A DNA stretch of 64,000 nucleotides from Salegentibacter sp. Its GTDB lineage: Bacteria; Bacteroidota; Bacteroidia; Flavobacteriales; Flavobacteriaceae. The position numbers and the translations under genes were made by a program. The notes under the pieces are model-generated. The model had not been told where the DNA came from. It searched no databases and saw only the letters and a list, made by a program, of their open reading frames with translations. Below, piece by piece: positions 46,401-54,895 of this stretch. The stretch covers positions 1,738,514 to 1,802,513 of the forward strand of contig CP051246.1 in the NCBI GenBank assembly GCA_017795085.1. Reading direction: 5' to 3'. Each line of letters opens with the position of its first letter. The first letter of the stretch is position 1.

Positions 46401-46658
46401 AAAAGAAAGATGAATTAAAAGTGAAGACCATTTTTCTTTTTTATACAACTGATAACGACCGATATTTCCGAGGAAATTGATCACAAAAAATACCATAATC
46501 GCCTCGAACCACCAGGCATTATAAATCATAACCCGGGCGGTTTCAATACTATACCAACTTTCTATAAATGTTCCTAAGGCAAGGGCAATGGCAAACACTA
46601 CAAACAAAACTGCCATAATACGTGTGGAGAAAATGACAGCAGCAATTTTTTTCTGCAT
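43467..46658 (-). CDS. ccsBA: Cytochrome c biogenesis protein, CcsBA-type ResB-CcsA fusion
   Basis: A 1063-residue membrane protein for system II cytochrome c maturation, exporting and delivering haem to apocytochrome c. The N-terminal ResB/Ccs1 part (about 1-460) has membrane helices and a large periplasmic domain; a central extracytoplasmic region is followed by the CcsA part (about 740-1063) with the Trp-rich haem motif WGWDPKETW. The fusion is common in Bacteroidota and is not a sequencing artefact. Promoter at 46682-46689. The end overlaps the MITE-like element. Confidence 0.94.
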   Translation of the reverse strand: MQKKIAAVIFSTRIMAVLFVVFAIALALGTFIESWYSIETARVMIYNAWWFEAIMVFFVINFLGNIGRYQLYKKEKWSSLLIHLSFILILFGAFITRYISFEGVMPIREGETTNVMLSQKTFVTTFIDGEIDGQPRRRVLEEDFLFAPETENDYVLNTDYNGQPVTIEAVDYIYGAEETLVPAEDGENYLKIVEAGDGNRHDHYLKEGEVENIHNVLFALNEPTDGAINITYNKAEDSYNIETPFEGDYMRMADQKQGTVAKDSTQELMLRSLYNFGNMQFVIPEPVIKGKYEVVKSKQKADGQKDALSLKVSSQGESEVVTLMGGQGHVSEPQKVELAGLEFYLNYGSKEIELPFSIKLKDFIADKYPGTEQSYSAFESEVEVVDEEEGNFDYDIYMNHVLDHRGYRFFQSSFMPDEKGTILSVNHDFWGTWITYIGYFLLYLGLMLILFDKGSRFGDLKRRLDKVKKKKKQLLSVLVLLFISVSGFSQDRGEEVDSHAHIETAQKQIDSILKANAVDEDHAAQFGRLVIQDAGGRMKPANTYSSELLRKLSKSDSYEGLSSDQVLISMTENPSIWYTVPLIYVKRGNDSLRHVAGVPEDQKYLSLTNFFDRQGVYKLSPYLEEAYQASVPNQFQKDFMDIDKKVNLLYRALQGKVLKIFPIPEDENNKWLSYPEAKEGGFKGMDSVYTQQVLPLYMNALQDARETGDYKRANEFLNSIKGFQKKYGEAVMPSQEKINAEITYNKYDIFRNIYWMYMLAGLLMLVFVIFQIFYDKKIVLYLINTSTVIVAILFALHTAGLVARWYISGHAPWSDAYESMIYVAWATMFFGLAFGRKSNLTIASTAFVTSMILMVAHWNWMDPAIANLQPVLNSYWVVIHVPVIVGSYGPFTLGMILGVVALLLMIMTTEKNKKKMDLNIKEITIITEMAITVGLVMLTIGNFLGGQWANESWGRYWGWDPKETWALISILVYAFVIHMRLVPGLRSRWFFNFMVVASYASIMMTYFGVNFYLTGLHSYASGDKVITPSFVYYSVVVVAILGAVSYWRFQKFYSKKDNNKPSK

Positions 46659-46681
46659 GGAAGATAGGCTTTAAACGGCTG

Positions 46682-46689
46682 CAAATTTA
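46682..46689 (-). promoter_or_regulatory. Bacteroidota-type promoter (-7 box) for ccsBA
   Basis: Minus-strand TAAATTTG matches TAnnTTTG and ends 23 nt before the ATG. Confidence 0.55.
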
Positions 46690-46771
46690 GGGAATTTTAA
46701 GCACTAAGCCATGTTAAAATGAGTAATTCGAAAGCGTTTTATGACAGATAAAATTTTAATATTTTAGCCAA

Positions 46772-47533
46772 ATGCTAAGTTTAGTAATTTTAGGGACTGG
46801 AAACGTAGCCACCCATTTGGCCAAAGTTTTTTTTAAAACCAAAAACCTGCAATTGAAACAGGTTTACAATCACCGCTCAAATTCTCTAAAAGATTTTGAG
46901 AAATATTGCCCTGTTACTACAAATTTAGATCAATTAGAAGAGGCCGATGTATACCTAATTGCGGTAAAAGACGATAAAATTAAAGCACTTGCTGCAAGAC
47001 TTAATATAGGCAAAGCCCTGGTTTTGCATACTTCTGGCTCAGTAGGAATGAATGCCCTAAGAAACCATCAAAATCACGGAGTTTTTTATCCTCTGCAGAC
47101 TTTTTCAAAAAAGCGTTCGGTTAATTTTGCTGAAATCCCGCTTTGCGTGGAAGCAAATTCTAAAGAAAACCTGGGCAAAACTGAAAAAATTGCGCGGGAA
47201 ATTTCAGGAAAGATTTTTAAAATCAATTCTGAACAACGCCGAAGTTTACATGTAGCGGCGGTTTTCGTTAATAATTTCACCAATCATCTTTACCAAATTG
47301 GGGCGGAAATTTGTGAAGAAAACAATGTAGCTTTTGAAATCCTCCAACCACTGATTAAAGAAACTGCTGCTAAAATCGAAACTTTAAATCCGAAACAAGC
47401 GCAAACCGGACCGGCTTTACGTAAAGATAAACAAAGCATTTCAAACCACCTGCAAATGCTTTCTCCTGAAAAACAGGAAATCTATAAACTTTTAACTGCT
47501 TCTATAAAAAACACCCATGGAAAAAAATTATAA
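46772..47533 (+). CDS. Rossmann-like and DUF2520 domain protein
   Basis: A 253-residue protein with an N-terminal NADP-binding Rossmann fold (VILGTGNVATHLAKVFF, residues 5-20) and a C-terminal DUF2520 helical domain (about 120-245) with VAAVFVNNFTNHLYQIG. These resemble F420/NADP oxidoreductases or prephenate dehydrogenase-like proteins; no substrate is known. It overlaps the KdsC-like gene by 17 bp, so the two are cotranscribed and probably translationally coupled. Confidence 0.85.
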   Translation: MLSLVILGTGNVATHLAKVFFKTKNLQLKQVYNHRSNSLKDFEKYCPVTTNLDQLEEADVYLIAVKDDKIKALAARLNIGKALVLHTSGSVGMNALRNHQNHGVFYPLQTFSKKRSVNFAEIPLCVEANSKENLGKTEKIAREISGKIFKINSEQRRSLHVAAVFVNNFTNHLYQIGAEICEENNVAFEILQPLIKETAAKIETLNPKQAQTGPALRKDKQSISNHLQMLSPEKQEIYKLLTASIKNTHGKKL

Positions 47534-48029
47534 AGAATTACTTAATCAAATTTCAACTTTTGTATTTGATGTGGATGGCGTCCTTACCGATGGCAATATC
47601 CAAATTAGCACTCACGGCGAATTACTACGTACTATGAACACCAAAGACGGTTTTGCCTTAAAAACTGCGCAAGCCGCCGGATTTACGGTTTGTATTATTT
47701 CGGGAGGAAAAAACGAAGGAGTTAGAAAACGCTTAAGAGAACTCGGAGTTACTGATATTTATCTCGGTATTGAAGATAAAGTAGAACAACTGGACGAGTT
47801 TTTTGATATTTACAACATCAATCCAGACGAAGTTCTTTATATGGGTGATGATATACCGGATATGTATCCGATGCAAAAAATTGGCTTGCCCTGCTGCCCG
47901 CAAGATGCCGTAGCCGAAGTAAAAGAAGTTTCAAAATATGTTTCTCATAAAAAAGGCGGTAAAGGCTGCGTACGCGATATTGTAGAGCAGGTTTTAAAAG
48001 TTCAGGGAAAATGGGTAAATAATAAATAA
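47517..48029 (+). CDS. kdsC: KdsC-like HAD phosphatase (3-deoxy-manno-octulosonate 8-phosphate phosphatase)
   Basis: A 170-residue type C0 HAD phosphatase that removes phosphate from Kdo-8-P in lipopolysaccharide core synthesis. The nucleophile motif is DVDGVLTDG (19-27), followed by SGGK in motif II and GDDIPD in motif IV. No cap domain, which fits KdsC. Other HAD C0 enzymes (phosphosugar phosphatases) cannot be excluded. Overlaps DUF2520 upstream by 17 bp; its TAA overlaps the next ATG by 1 nt (TAATG). Confidence 0.88.
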   Translation: MEKNYKELLNQISTFVFDVDGVLTDGNIQISTHGELLRTMNTKDGFALKTAQAAGFTVCIISGGKNEGVRKRLRELGVTDIYLGIEDKVEQLDEFFDIYNINPDEVLYMGDDIPDMYPMQKIGLPCCPQDAVAEVKEVSKYVSHKKGGKGCVRDIVEQVLKVQGKWVNNK

Positions 48030-48355
48030 TGAACTGGTTAACACTTATAGTTGCCGGCCTGTTTGAAGTCGGCTTTGCATTTTGTCTTGGAAAAGCCCGG
48101 CTACATCACGGCCAAACCGCTGTTTTGTGGTGGGCCGGTTTTGCAATTTGCCTTCTCATAAGCATGTTTCTCCTCTACAAAGCCACCCTAAGTTTACCCA
48201 TAGGGACAGCCTATGCTGTATGGACTGGAATTGGCGCGGTAGGCACCGTAATTTTAGGCATCCTGGTTTTTAAGGAACCTGTTCACTTTTGGCGTGTTTT
48301 CTTTTTATGCACCTTAATCCTTTCTATCATTGGACTAAAAGCTGTAACTCGTTAA
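48029..48355 (+). CDS. SMR-family transporter, SugE/Gdx-type guanidinium exporter candidate
   Basis: A 108-residue four-helix small multidrug resistance protein. The membrane-embedded Glu13 (GLFEVGF) is the proton/substrate site, and LPIGTAYAVWTGIGAVGT is close to the Gdx (SugE) subgroup that exports guanidinium, rather than EmrE. There is no guanidine riboswitch directly upstream since the gene is within an operon. Its ATG overlaps the stop of the kdsC-like gene. Confidence 0.85.
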   Translation: MNWLTLIVAGLFEVGFAFCLGKARLHHGQTAVLWWAGFAICLLISMFLLYKATLSLPIGTAYAVWTGIGAVGTVILGILVFKEPVHFWRVFFLCTLILSIIGLKAVTR

Positions 48356-48358
48356 TCG

Positions 48359-49270
48359 ATGAAATTTCTAAAACTGACCCGGTTAGGAAATTTGGTTTTT
48401 ATGGCTGTTTGCCTGGGAATTATTCGATATGCTTTTTTCAAACCGATAAACGCTACCACCACCCTTAGCGACTTTCAATATACCTTGTTTACAATCTCCA
48501 TTCTTTGCCTGGGAGCAGCGGGCTATATTATCAATGATTTATACGATATAGAAACCGATAAAATCAATAAACCAGAAAAAAACTACATTGGTAAAGGAAT
48601 TTCAGAAAAATCAGGCTTTAATTTATTTCTAGTACTTAATATCATTGGAGTGGGAATAGGATTTTATCTGGCCAATGCAATAAGCCAACCCGCATTTTCA
48701 GCTTTATTTATTATCAGTTCAGCCCTGCTTTATATTTATTCCGCCTACCTTAAAAATATTATTCTTTTCGGAAATATAGCGGTAAGTTTATTAGTAGCTA
48801 GTATTGCAGTCCTTCCCGGAATTTTTGATTTACTCCCCGCCATAAATTCCTATAATCAAACACAGCAGGCTGCTGTTTTTTCTATCCTGCTGGATTATTC
48901 ATTTTTTGCATTTTTTATCAATTTACTTCGGGAAATGGTAAAAGACCAGGAAGATATTAAAGGCGATTACAATACAGATGGCAATACACTTCCAATTATA
49001 CTGGGCTGCAAACGTACTAACCTGATTATTTTCGCCCTGGGACTTATTCCTCTTATAGTCTTAATTTATTACATTTACACCTACCTATTTGAAAATACCC
49101 CTGCGGTATTATATACATTATTCCTTATTGTTGCCCCGGTTCTTTTTTTTCTGGTACAAATTTTAAGCGCAAAACAAAAAAAAGACTTTTCCCGGCTGAG
49201 TAAAATCTTGAAAATAGTTTTATTTTTCGGCCTGATATCTATAGGATTTCAACAATTTATTCTGAATTAA
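48359..49270 (+). CDS. UbiA-family prenyltransferase
   Basis: A 303-residue membrane prenyltransferase with about 8-9 helices. The first aspartate-rich motif is NDLYDIETDKINKP (residues 59-72), the second is KDQEDIKGD, both in family order. Flavobacterial members are often labelled geranylgeranylglycerol-phosphate geranylgeranyltransferase, from similarity to the archaeal ether-lipid enzyme, but the acceptor here is unknown. It starts 3 nt after the SMR gene and ends 2 nt before maf. Confidence 0.85.
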   Translation: MKFLKLTRLGNLVFMAVCLGIIRYAFFKPINATTTLSDFQYTLFTISILCLGAAGYIINDLYDIETDKINKPEKNYIGKGISEKSGFNLFLVLNIIGVGIGFYLANAISQPAFSALFIISSALLYIYSAYLKNIILFGNIAVSLLVASIAVLPGIFDLLPAINSYNQTQQAAVFSILLDYSFFAFFINLLREMVKDQEDIKGDYNTDGNTLPIILGCKRTNLIIFALGLIPLIVLIYYIYTYLFENTPAVLYTLFLIVAPVLFFLVQILSAKQKKDFSRLSKILKIVLFFGLISIGFQQFILN

Positions 49271-49272
49271 TT

Positions 49273-49854
49273 ATGCTGAAAGATTTTTTAAAAGACCGCG
49301 AAATAATCCTTGCTTCAGGCTCTCCGCGTCGGCAGGCTTTTTTTAAAGAATTAGAGATCCCGGTTACCATAGATGTACGACCGGTAAAAGAAGTTTATCC
49401 CGATTCGCTTAAAAATGAAGAAATCACTGATTTTTTAGCCGAATTAAAAGCCGAAGCATTTCAAAAAGAATTGAAACCACACCAAATTCTAATTACTGGC
49501 GATACCATTGTATGCCTTGAAGAGAAAGCCTTGGGGAAACCAAAAAATGCTGAAGAAGCCATTGAAATGTTGGAATCTTTATCCGGAAAAACCCACCAGG
49601 TAATTTCTTCTGTTTGTTTTACCACCTCTAAAAAACAAGAAACAATAAATGCTAAAACTACGGTAACTTTTAAGGAGCTAACTTCAGGAGAAATCAATTA
49701 TTATATTGAAAATTACAAGCCATTTGACAAAGCAGGTGGATATGCAATTCAGGAATGGATAGGACTTATTGGGATAACCCATATTGAAGGAAGCTATTTC
49801 AATGTAGTAGGGCTACCAACACATATAGTCTACAGAACTATATTAAATCTTTAA
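49273..49854 (+). CDS. maf: Maf-like nucleotide pyrophosphatase
   Basis: A 193-residue house-cleaning nucleoside triphosphate pyrophosphatase. ILASGSPRRQAFF (12-24), the GKPKNAEEAIEML stretch and YKPFDKAGGYAIQEWIG are the conserved Maf elements. It likely hydrolyses dTTP/UTP or modified nucleotides and may prevent wrong bases being incorporated. It follows UbiA by 2 nt in the same operon. Confidence 0.93.
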   Translation: MLKDFLKDREIILASGSPRRQAFFKELEIPVTIDVRPVKEVYPDSLKNEEITDFLAELKAEAFQKELKPHQILITGDTIVCLEEKALGKPKNAEEAIEMLESLSGKTHQVISSVCFTTSKKQETINAKTTVTFKELTSGEINYYIENYKPFDKAGGYAIQEWIGLIGITHIEGSYFNVVGLPTHIVYRTILNL

Positions 49855-49906
49855 GTGTTTATTTCCAAAAACTTATAAAAATAATTTAAATATATAGTTT
49901 AAGACC

Positions 49907-50446
49907 ATGTACGACTTTATAACTGCTTATAAAAATGAATTAGGCTTTACAATAGCCATAATAATTATACTGCTTATCATACAATTTATCATGAAAAAAG
50001 CAGCCCAACGAGTAGGTATGCGTAGTGAAATACATATTACACGGACACGCTTGATGTTCAAATACATCAATTTTCTGGTAATTTTTATCGCTGCCTTTTT
50101 ACTTTCTTTAGCCTGGGGCGTTGGTATAACCGAACTTTCCCTGGTATTTTCCTCAGTATTTGCGGTCTTGGGAGTAGCGCTTTTTGCCATATGGTCTATC
50201 CTTAGCAACATCACCTCGGGAGTAATTTTATTTTTTAGTTTTCCGTATAAAATTGGCGATAAAATCAAGATTCACGATAAGGACATGCCTATTGAAGCTA
50301 TTATTGAAGATATAAAGGCTTTTCATTTACACCTCAGAACTTTAGAAGGAGAATTAATAACTTATCCTAACAACCTTATTCTTCAAAAAGCAGTTTCCTT
50401 AATACAAAAAGATGTATTTGCCGATGAAGGAAAAGATGCCCTTTAA
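49907..50446 (+). CDS. Mechanosensitive ion channel domain protein (short MscS)
   Basis: A 179-residue MscS-like protein. An N-terminal helix (14-30) and the pore-lining region LSLVFSSVFAVLGVALFAIWSILSNITSGVILFF are followed by a short beta domain with FPYKIGDKIKI. This is the core of MscS without the large cytoplasmic cage. It opens under membrane tension to release solutes. It follows maf by 52 nt and probably ends the operon. Confidence 0.9.
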   Translation: MYDFITAYKNELGFTIAIIIILLIIQFIMKKAAQRVGMRSEIHITRTRLMFKYINFLVIFIAAFLLSLAWGVGITELSLVFSSVFAVLGVALFAIWSILSNITSGVILFFSFPYKIGDKIKIHDKDMPIEAIIEDIKAFHLHLRTLEGELITYPNNLILQKAVSLIQKDVFADEGKDAL

Positions 50447-50489
50447 AAGTTAAAACAATTACGAAAGCTCCAAAAGGCCTGAAAGTTAT

Positions 50490-50497
50490 TATATTTG
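50490..50497 (+). promoter_or_regulatory. Bacteroidota-type promoter (-7 box) for the PIG-L operon
   Basis: TATATTTG matches TAnnTTTG and ends 23 nt before the ATG at 50521. A second box-like AAAATTTG is closer but has the wrong spacing. Confidence 0.5.
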
Positions 50498-50520
50498 GTT
50501 TAGACTAAAATTTGCTCTAC

Positions 50521-53010
50521 ATGTTCAGGTTTCTCAGCGTACTGCTTATCTTTTGCTTAACTTATAATATTCAGGCACAGCTTCCGAAAAAATTAAATTC
50601 GGCTGAAATTCATCATGAAATTGAAAAACTCAATTTTTTTGGTTCAGTTTTATATGTTGGCGCCCATCCCGACGATGAAAACACAGGTATGATTTCCTAT
50701 TTTGCCAATCATACCAATGCCAGAACAGCTTATTTATCGCTAACCCGAGGTGACGGTGGTCAAAATTTAATCGGCCCGGAACTTCGTGAACAACTTGGCG
50801 TAATAAGAACACAAGAATTACTCGCTGCACGCCGTGTTGATGGCGGAGAACAATTTTTTACCCGCGCTAACGACTTTGGATATTCAAAAACCCCGGAAGA
50901 AACCCTTCAGATTTGGGATAAAGAAAAAGTGCTAAGCGATGTGGTGCGAACCATCAGAAAGTTTAAACCCGACATTATTATTAATCGTTTTGACCATCGC
51001 ACCCCCGGAAGCACTCACGGCCATCATACTGCTTCGGCAATGCTAAGTTTTAAAGCTTTTGAGCTTGCAGGAAAAAAAGATGCGCTTAAAGATCAATTAG
51101 AAAGTCTTGGAACTTTTCAACCTCAAAAATTATTTTTCAATACTTCCTACTGGTTTTATGGCGGAAGAGAAGCCTTTGAAGAAGCCGATAAATCGAATTT
51201 TTTTGAAATGGAAGTCGGCACATATTTTCCAAAACTCGGACTTTCCAATCCTGAGATCGCTGCCTTAAGCCGTAGCCAGCATCAATCACAAGGATTTGGA
51301 AGCACCGGAAGCCGTGGACAGTCTACGGAATATTTAGAATTATTAAAAGGTGAACTACCTGAAAAAGATATATTTGAAGGCATTGATACTTCCTGGAACC
51401 GTGTTGAAAGTGGAGCTGAAATTGGAGAAATTCTGGAAAAAGTAGAAAAAAACTTCAATTTTAACAAACCAGGAGAGAGTTTGCCACAACTATTGGAAGC
51501 GTATTCCCTTATTCAAAAGCTGGATGATAACTTTTGGCGCGAATTAAAAACCAAACAACTCAAAAGCATTATCGCCGCCTGTGCCGGTTTATATCTGGAA
51601 GCTACAGCAGAAAATCCTTCAGCAGTGCCGGGAGAACAAATCGCGGTGCAATTAGAAGCTATTAATCGAAGTGATGCTCATGTGAAATTGCAATCGATAA
51701 GCCTCGAGCCCAATAATTCCAAAATACATCCACAAAAGACTTTAAAGAACAACATTGACTGGCAAGAAGCTATTGCACTTAAAATTCCGTCAACTGCTTC
51801 GGTTTCCTCACCTTACTGGTTGGAAGAAGAAACCGATAACGGGATGTACAAAGTCAACAATCCTGAACTTATTGGCTTGCCTGAGAACCCTGCCAGTACC
51901 CAGGCAAAATTTAAAATTGATTTTAATGGCACTACCATAACCTTTGTAAAACCGGTGGTTTATAAATACAATGATGCGGTACTTGGCGAAACTTACCGGC
52001 CATTTATGATTATCCCTGAAGTCTCGGTAGCTTTTCAGGATGATATCAAGATTTTTGAAAACGATAATCCCCGGCAAATTTCAGTAAAAATAGAATCGGG
52101 AAGAGAAAATGTTCAGGGAGAAATAGAATTTGAAATACCTTCTGGCTGGAAAATAACCCCACAAAAAAGACCGTTCAGTTTAATGCAAAAAGGAAGTAGC
52201 ATTAACCTGAATTTTAAAATCACCCCTCCTGAAGAACAAGATGAGACCTATCTAAAACCTGTTATCAAAGTAAACGGGAAGGAATATTCTAAGGAATTAG
52301 TCAAAATTGAATACGGGCATATCCCCCAGCAAAACCTGATTTTACCGGCTAAACTAAAACTTGCACGAATAAAAATCGACAAGAAGGGAGAGCAAATTGG
52401 TTATATTAAAGGTGCGGGTGATGCGGTACCTGAAAGCCTGGAGCAAATTGGCTACCAGGTTAATATGCTAAGTCCTTCCATGATTTCTACTGCCACTTTA
52501 AAACGTTTTGATGCCGTAGTTTTAGGTATTCGCGCTTATAATACGCTTGAAAAATTAAAATACCGCCAAAAAGCGTTGATGGATTACGTGAAAAACGGCG
52601 GAACACTTATTGTTCAATACAACACTACCGGCGGTTTACTTTTAGAAGACTTAGCACCTTATCCTTTAAAAATTTCCCGTGACCGCGTAACCGATGAAAA
52701 TTCGGAAGTGCGGTTTTTAGCTGAAAATCATCCAATTTTAAATTATCCTAATAAAATTACCCCAACCGATTTTGAAAATTGGGTTCAGGAACGCGGACTT
52801 TATTTCCCGAATGAATGGAGTGAAGAATTCACCCCTATTCTTTCTATGAACGATAAAGATGAAAGTCCGAAAAACGGCAGTTTATTAGTTGCGGAATATG
52901 GCGAAGGCTATTTTATTTATACCGGACTTAGCTTTTTCAGACAATTTCCGGCCGGAGTTCCCGGTGCTTATCGCTTATTTGCCAATATGATTTCAATAGG
53001 AAAAGAATGA
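50521..53010 (+). CDS. PIG-L/LmbE-type deacetylase with C-terminal glutamine amidotransferase-like domain
   Basis: An 829-residue exported protein (signal peptide MFRFLSVLLIFCLTYNIQA). The N-terminal PIG-L domain has zinc-binding HPDDE (49-53) and HGHHTAS; family members remove acetyl groups from GlcNAc-type sugars. A middle beta-rich region leads to a C-terminal domain (about 620-829, VLGIRAYNTLEKL and GGTLIVQYNTTGG) resembling a ThuA/GATase-like fold. Deacetylation of a sugar or glycan outside the cytoplasm is an inference. It heads an operon with a small peptide, a symporter and an oxidoreductase. Confidence 0.87.
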   Translation: MFRFLSVLLIFCLTYNIQAQLPKKLNSAEIHHEIEKLNFFGSVLYVGAHPDDENTGMISYFANHTNARTAYLSLTRGDGGQNLIGPELREQLGVIRTQELLAARRVDGGEQFFTRANDFGYSKTPEETLQIWDKEKVLSDVVRTIRKFKPDIIINRFDHRTPGSTHGHHTASAMLSFKAFELAGKKDALKDQLESLGTFQPQKLFFNTSYWFYGGREAFEEADKSNFFEMEVGTYFPKLGLSNPEIAALSRSQHQSQGFGSTGSRGQSTEYLELLKGELPEKDIFEGIDTSWNRVESGAEIGEILEKVEKNFNFNKPGESLPQLLEAYSLIQKLDDNFWRELKTKQLKSIIAACAGLYLEATAENPSAVPGEQIAVQLEAINRSDAHVKLQSISLEPNNSKIHPQKTLKNNIDWQEAIALKIPSTASVSSPYWLEEETDNGMYKVNNPELIGLPENPASTQAKFKIDFNGTTITFVKPVVYKYNDAVLGETYRPFMIIPEVSVAFQDDIKIFENDNPRQISVKIESGRENVQGEIEFEIPSGWKITPQKRPFSLMQKGSSINLNFKITPPEEQDETYLKPVIKVNGKEYSKELVKIEYGHIPQQNLILPAKLKLARIKIDKKGEQIGYIKGAGDAVPESLEQIGYQVNMLSPSMISTATLKRFDAVVLGIRAYNTLEKLKYRQKALMDYVKNGGTLIVQYNTTGGLLLEDLAPYPLKISRDRVTDENSEVRFLAENHPILNYPNKITPTDFENWVQERGLYFPNEWSEEFTPILSMNDKDESPKNGSLLVAEYGEGYFIYTGLSFFRQFPAGVPGAYRLFANMISIGKE

Positions 53011-53091
53011 AACCAGCTTGAGGCTGGAGGTAAAAAGGGAAATGATTAAAAACCTATACCGAATTTCCCGTTTTGTGTCAAAAAATAAAAT

Positions 53092-53199
53092 ATGAAAAAA
53101 CCCGAAAAATACCTTTGGAAAAAATCATACACCCTGGTCCTCCTGGCCAATGCAGCCTACATCCTAATCTTTTATTTCATTATGAAGTTATTCTCCTGA
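53092..53199 (+). CDS. 35-residue membrane peptide before the symporter
   Basis: A tiny frame, MKKPEKYLWKKSYTLVLL onward, with one hydrophobic helix (about residues 14-33). It ends 1 nt before the symporter ATG and begins 81 nt after the deacetylase, so it is in the same transcript. It may be a small subunit of the symporter, by analogy with short accessory peptides of some transporters. Confidence 0.6.
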   Translation: MKKPEKYLWKKSYTLVLLANAAYILIFYFIMKLFS

Positions 53200-53200
53200 T

Positions 53201-54895
53201 ATGCAAGTAGTAGATTGGATTGTTCTCATTGCCACGCTCTCTTTTATCGTGCTTTACGGAGTTTATAAATCCCGTGGAAATCGTAGCGTACAAGATTATA
53301 TTAAAGGAGGAAGTACTGCTAAATGGTTTACCATCGGTTTATCAGTTATGGCCACCCAGGCCAGTGCCATTACGTTTCTTTCTACACCCGGGCAGGCCTT
53401 TCACGATGGAATGGGTTTTGTACAGTTTTATTTTGGGCTTCCCCTGGCTATGGTAATTATTTGCCTGGTTTTTATTCCTATTTATCACCGTTTAAAAGTA
53501 TATACCGCATACGAATATTTAGAAACCCGTTTTGATAGAAAAACAAGAACATTAACCGCTATTCTGTTTTTAATTCAACGTGGGCTGGCAGCAGGATTAA
53601 CCATCTTCGCCCCGGCAATAATTCTTTCAGCTGTGTTGGGCTGGAACCTTACCGGATTAACCATGCTTATCGGGATTTTAGTGATAATTTATACAGTTTC
53701 CGGCGGAACAAAGGCCGTAAGTGTAACCCATAAACAGCAAATGGCAGTGATTTTAACCGGAATGTTTGCTGCATTTTTTATTATTCTGAATTACCTCCCG
53801 GAAGACATTAATTTTAACAATGCCCTTGAAATTGCCGGTGCCAGCGATAAAATGGAAATCCTGGATTTTTCCCTTGATTTGGAAAATCGCTATACACTTT
53901 GGAGCGGCCTTATTGGCGGATCTTTTTTGGCCCTCTCCTATTTCGGAACCGACCAAAGTCAGGTGCAACGGTATTTAAGCGGGAAATCGGTTCGTGAAAG
54001 TCAGATGGGAATGATTATGAACGGGTTTTTGAAAGTTCCACTTCAGTTTTTTATTTTATTGGTTGGGGTAATGGTATTTGTATTTTATCAATTTAATTCG
54101 GCCCCGCTTAATTTCAATCCTGCTGCTACAGAAAGCGTCATGAATTCAAAATATGCTGAGGAATATGAAGATTTATCGCAGAAATATGAAAATTTACAGG
54201 TAGAACGCCGAAAAGTAAGCAAAGCCTTTGGAGCAGCTCCCACTTCAGAAAAACCAGAGCTTCAGCAACAAATTGCAAACTTAAACGAAACGGAAACCAA
54301 AACACGAAACCAGGCCAGGGAACTTATATCCTCCGCAGATAAAGATGCCGAAACCAATGATAAAGACTATGTTTTTATTCATTTTATCCTGAATAATCTG
54401 CCCCGCGGATTTATTGGTTTATTATTGGCAGTTATCCTTTCCGCCGCTATGTCTTCTACCGCTTCTGAACTCAATGCGCTTGCTTCTACAACCGCTATCG
54501 ATTTATATAAACGTGGCGTAAAAAAAGAAAAATCAGAAAAACATTTTGTAAACGCCTCCAAATGGTTTACTCTTATGTGGGGTGTAATTGCCATTGCTTT
54601 TGCCAGCCTGGCCGATTTATTTGATAATTTAATTCAATTAGTCAATATTATCGGTTCTATTTTTTACGGAAATGTTCTGGGTATTTTCTTACTCGCATTT
54701 TTTATAAAAATTGTACACAGTAATGCGGTTTTTGTGGCAGCCATTATCACACAAATTCTAATCATCATTTTATTTAACTTTGATGTAATGCCTTATTTGT
54801 GGCTAAATTTAGTAGGCTGTGTACTGGTAATTGTACTGGCACTTTTACTTCAAATAATTATAAAAACAAAATCTAAAAAAGAGCAAAATGAATAA
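53201..54895 (+). CDS. Sodium:solute symporter (SSS family)
   Basis: A 564-residue member of the SSS/LeuT-fold family with about 13 membrane helices. An unusual hydrophilic coiled segment sits at about residues 310-395 (EYEDLSQKYENLQVERRKV). AMSSTASELNALASTTAIDLYKR and GLSVMATQASAITFL are family signatures of sodium/sugar or amino sugar symporters. Substrate unknown; the operon suggests a sugar derivative. It overlaps the Gfo/Idh gene by 8 bp. Confidence 0.93.
   Translation: MQVVDWIVLIATLSFIVLYGVYKSRGNRSVQDYIKGGSTAKWFTIGLSVMATQASAITFLSTPGQAFHDGMGFVQFYFGLPLAMVIICLVFIPIYHRLKVYTAYEYLETRFDRKTRTLTAILFLIQRGLAAGLTIFAPAIILSAVLGWNLTGLTMLIGILVIIYTVSGGTKAVSVTHKQQMAVILTGMFAAFFIILNYLPEDINFNNALEIAGASDKMEILDFSLDLENRYTLWSGLIGGSFLALSYFGTDQSQVQRYLSGKSVRESQMGMIMNGFLKVPLQFFILLVGVMVFVFYQFNSAPLNFNPAATESVMNSKYAEEYEDLSQKYENLQVERRKVSKAFGAAPTSEKPELQQQIANLNETETKTRNQARELISSADKDAETNDKDYVFIHFILNNLPRGFIGLLLAVILSAAMSSTASELNALASTTAIDLYKRGVKKEKSEKHFVNASKWFTLMWGVIAIAFASLADLFDNLIQLVNIIGSIFYGNVLGIFLLAFFIKIVHSNAVFVAAIITQILIIILFNFDVMPYLWLNLVGCVLVIVLALLLQIIIKTKSKKEQNE

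Noticed and set aside
43467..46658. CcsB and CcsA accidentally joined by a sequencing error
   Set aside because: Fused CcsBA proteins are normal in Bacteroidota and the join shows no frame change.
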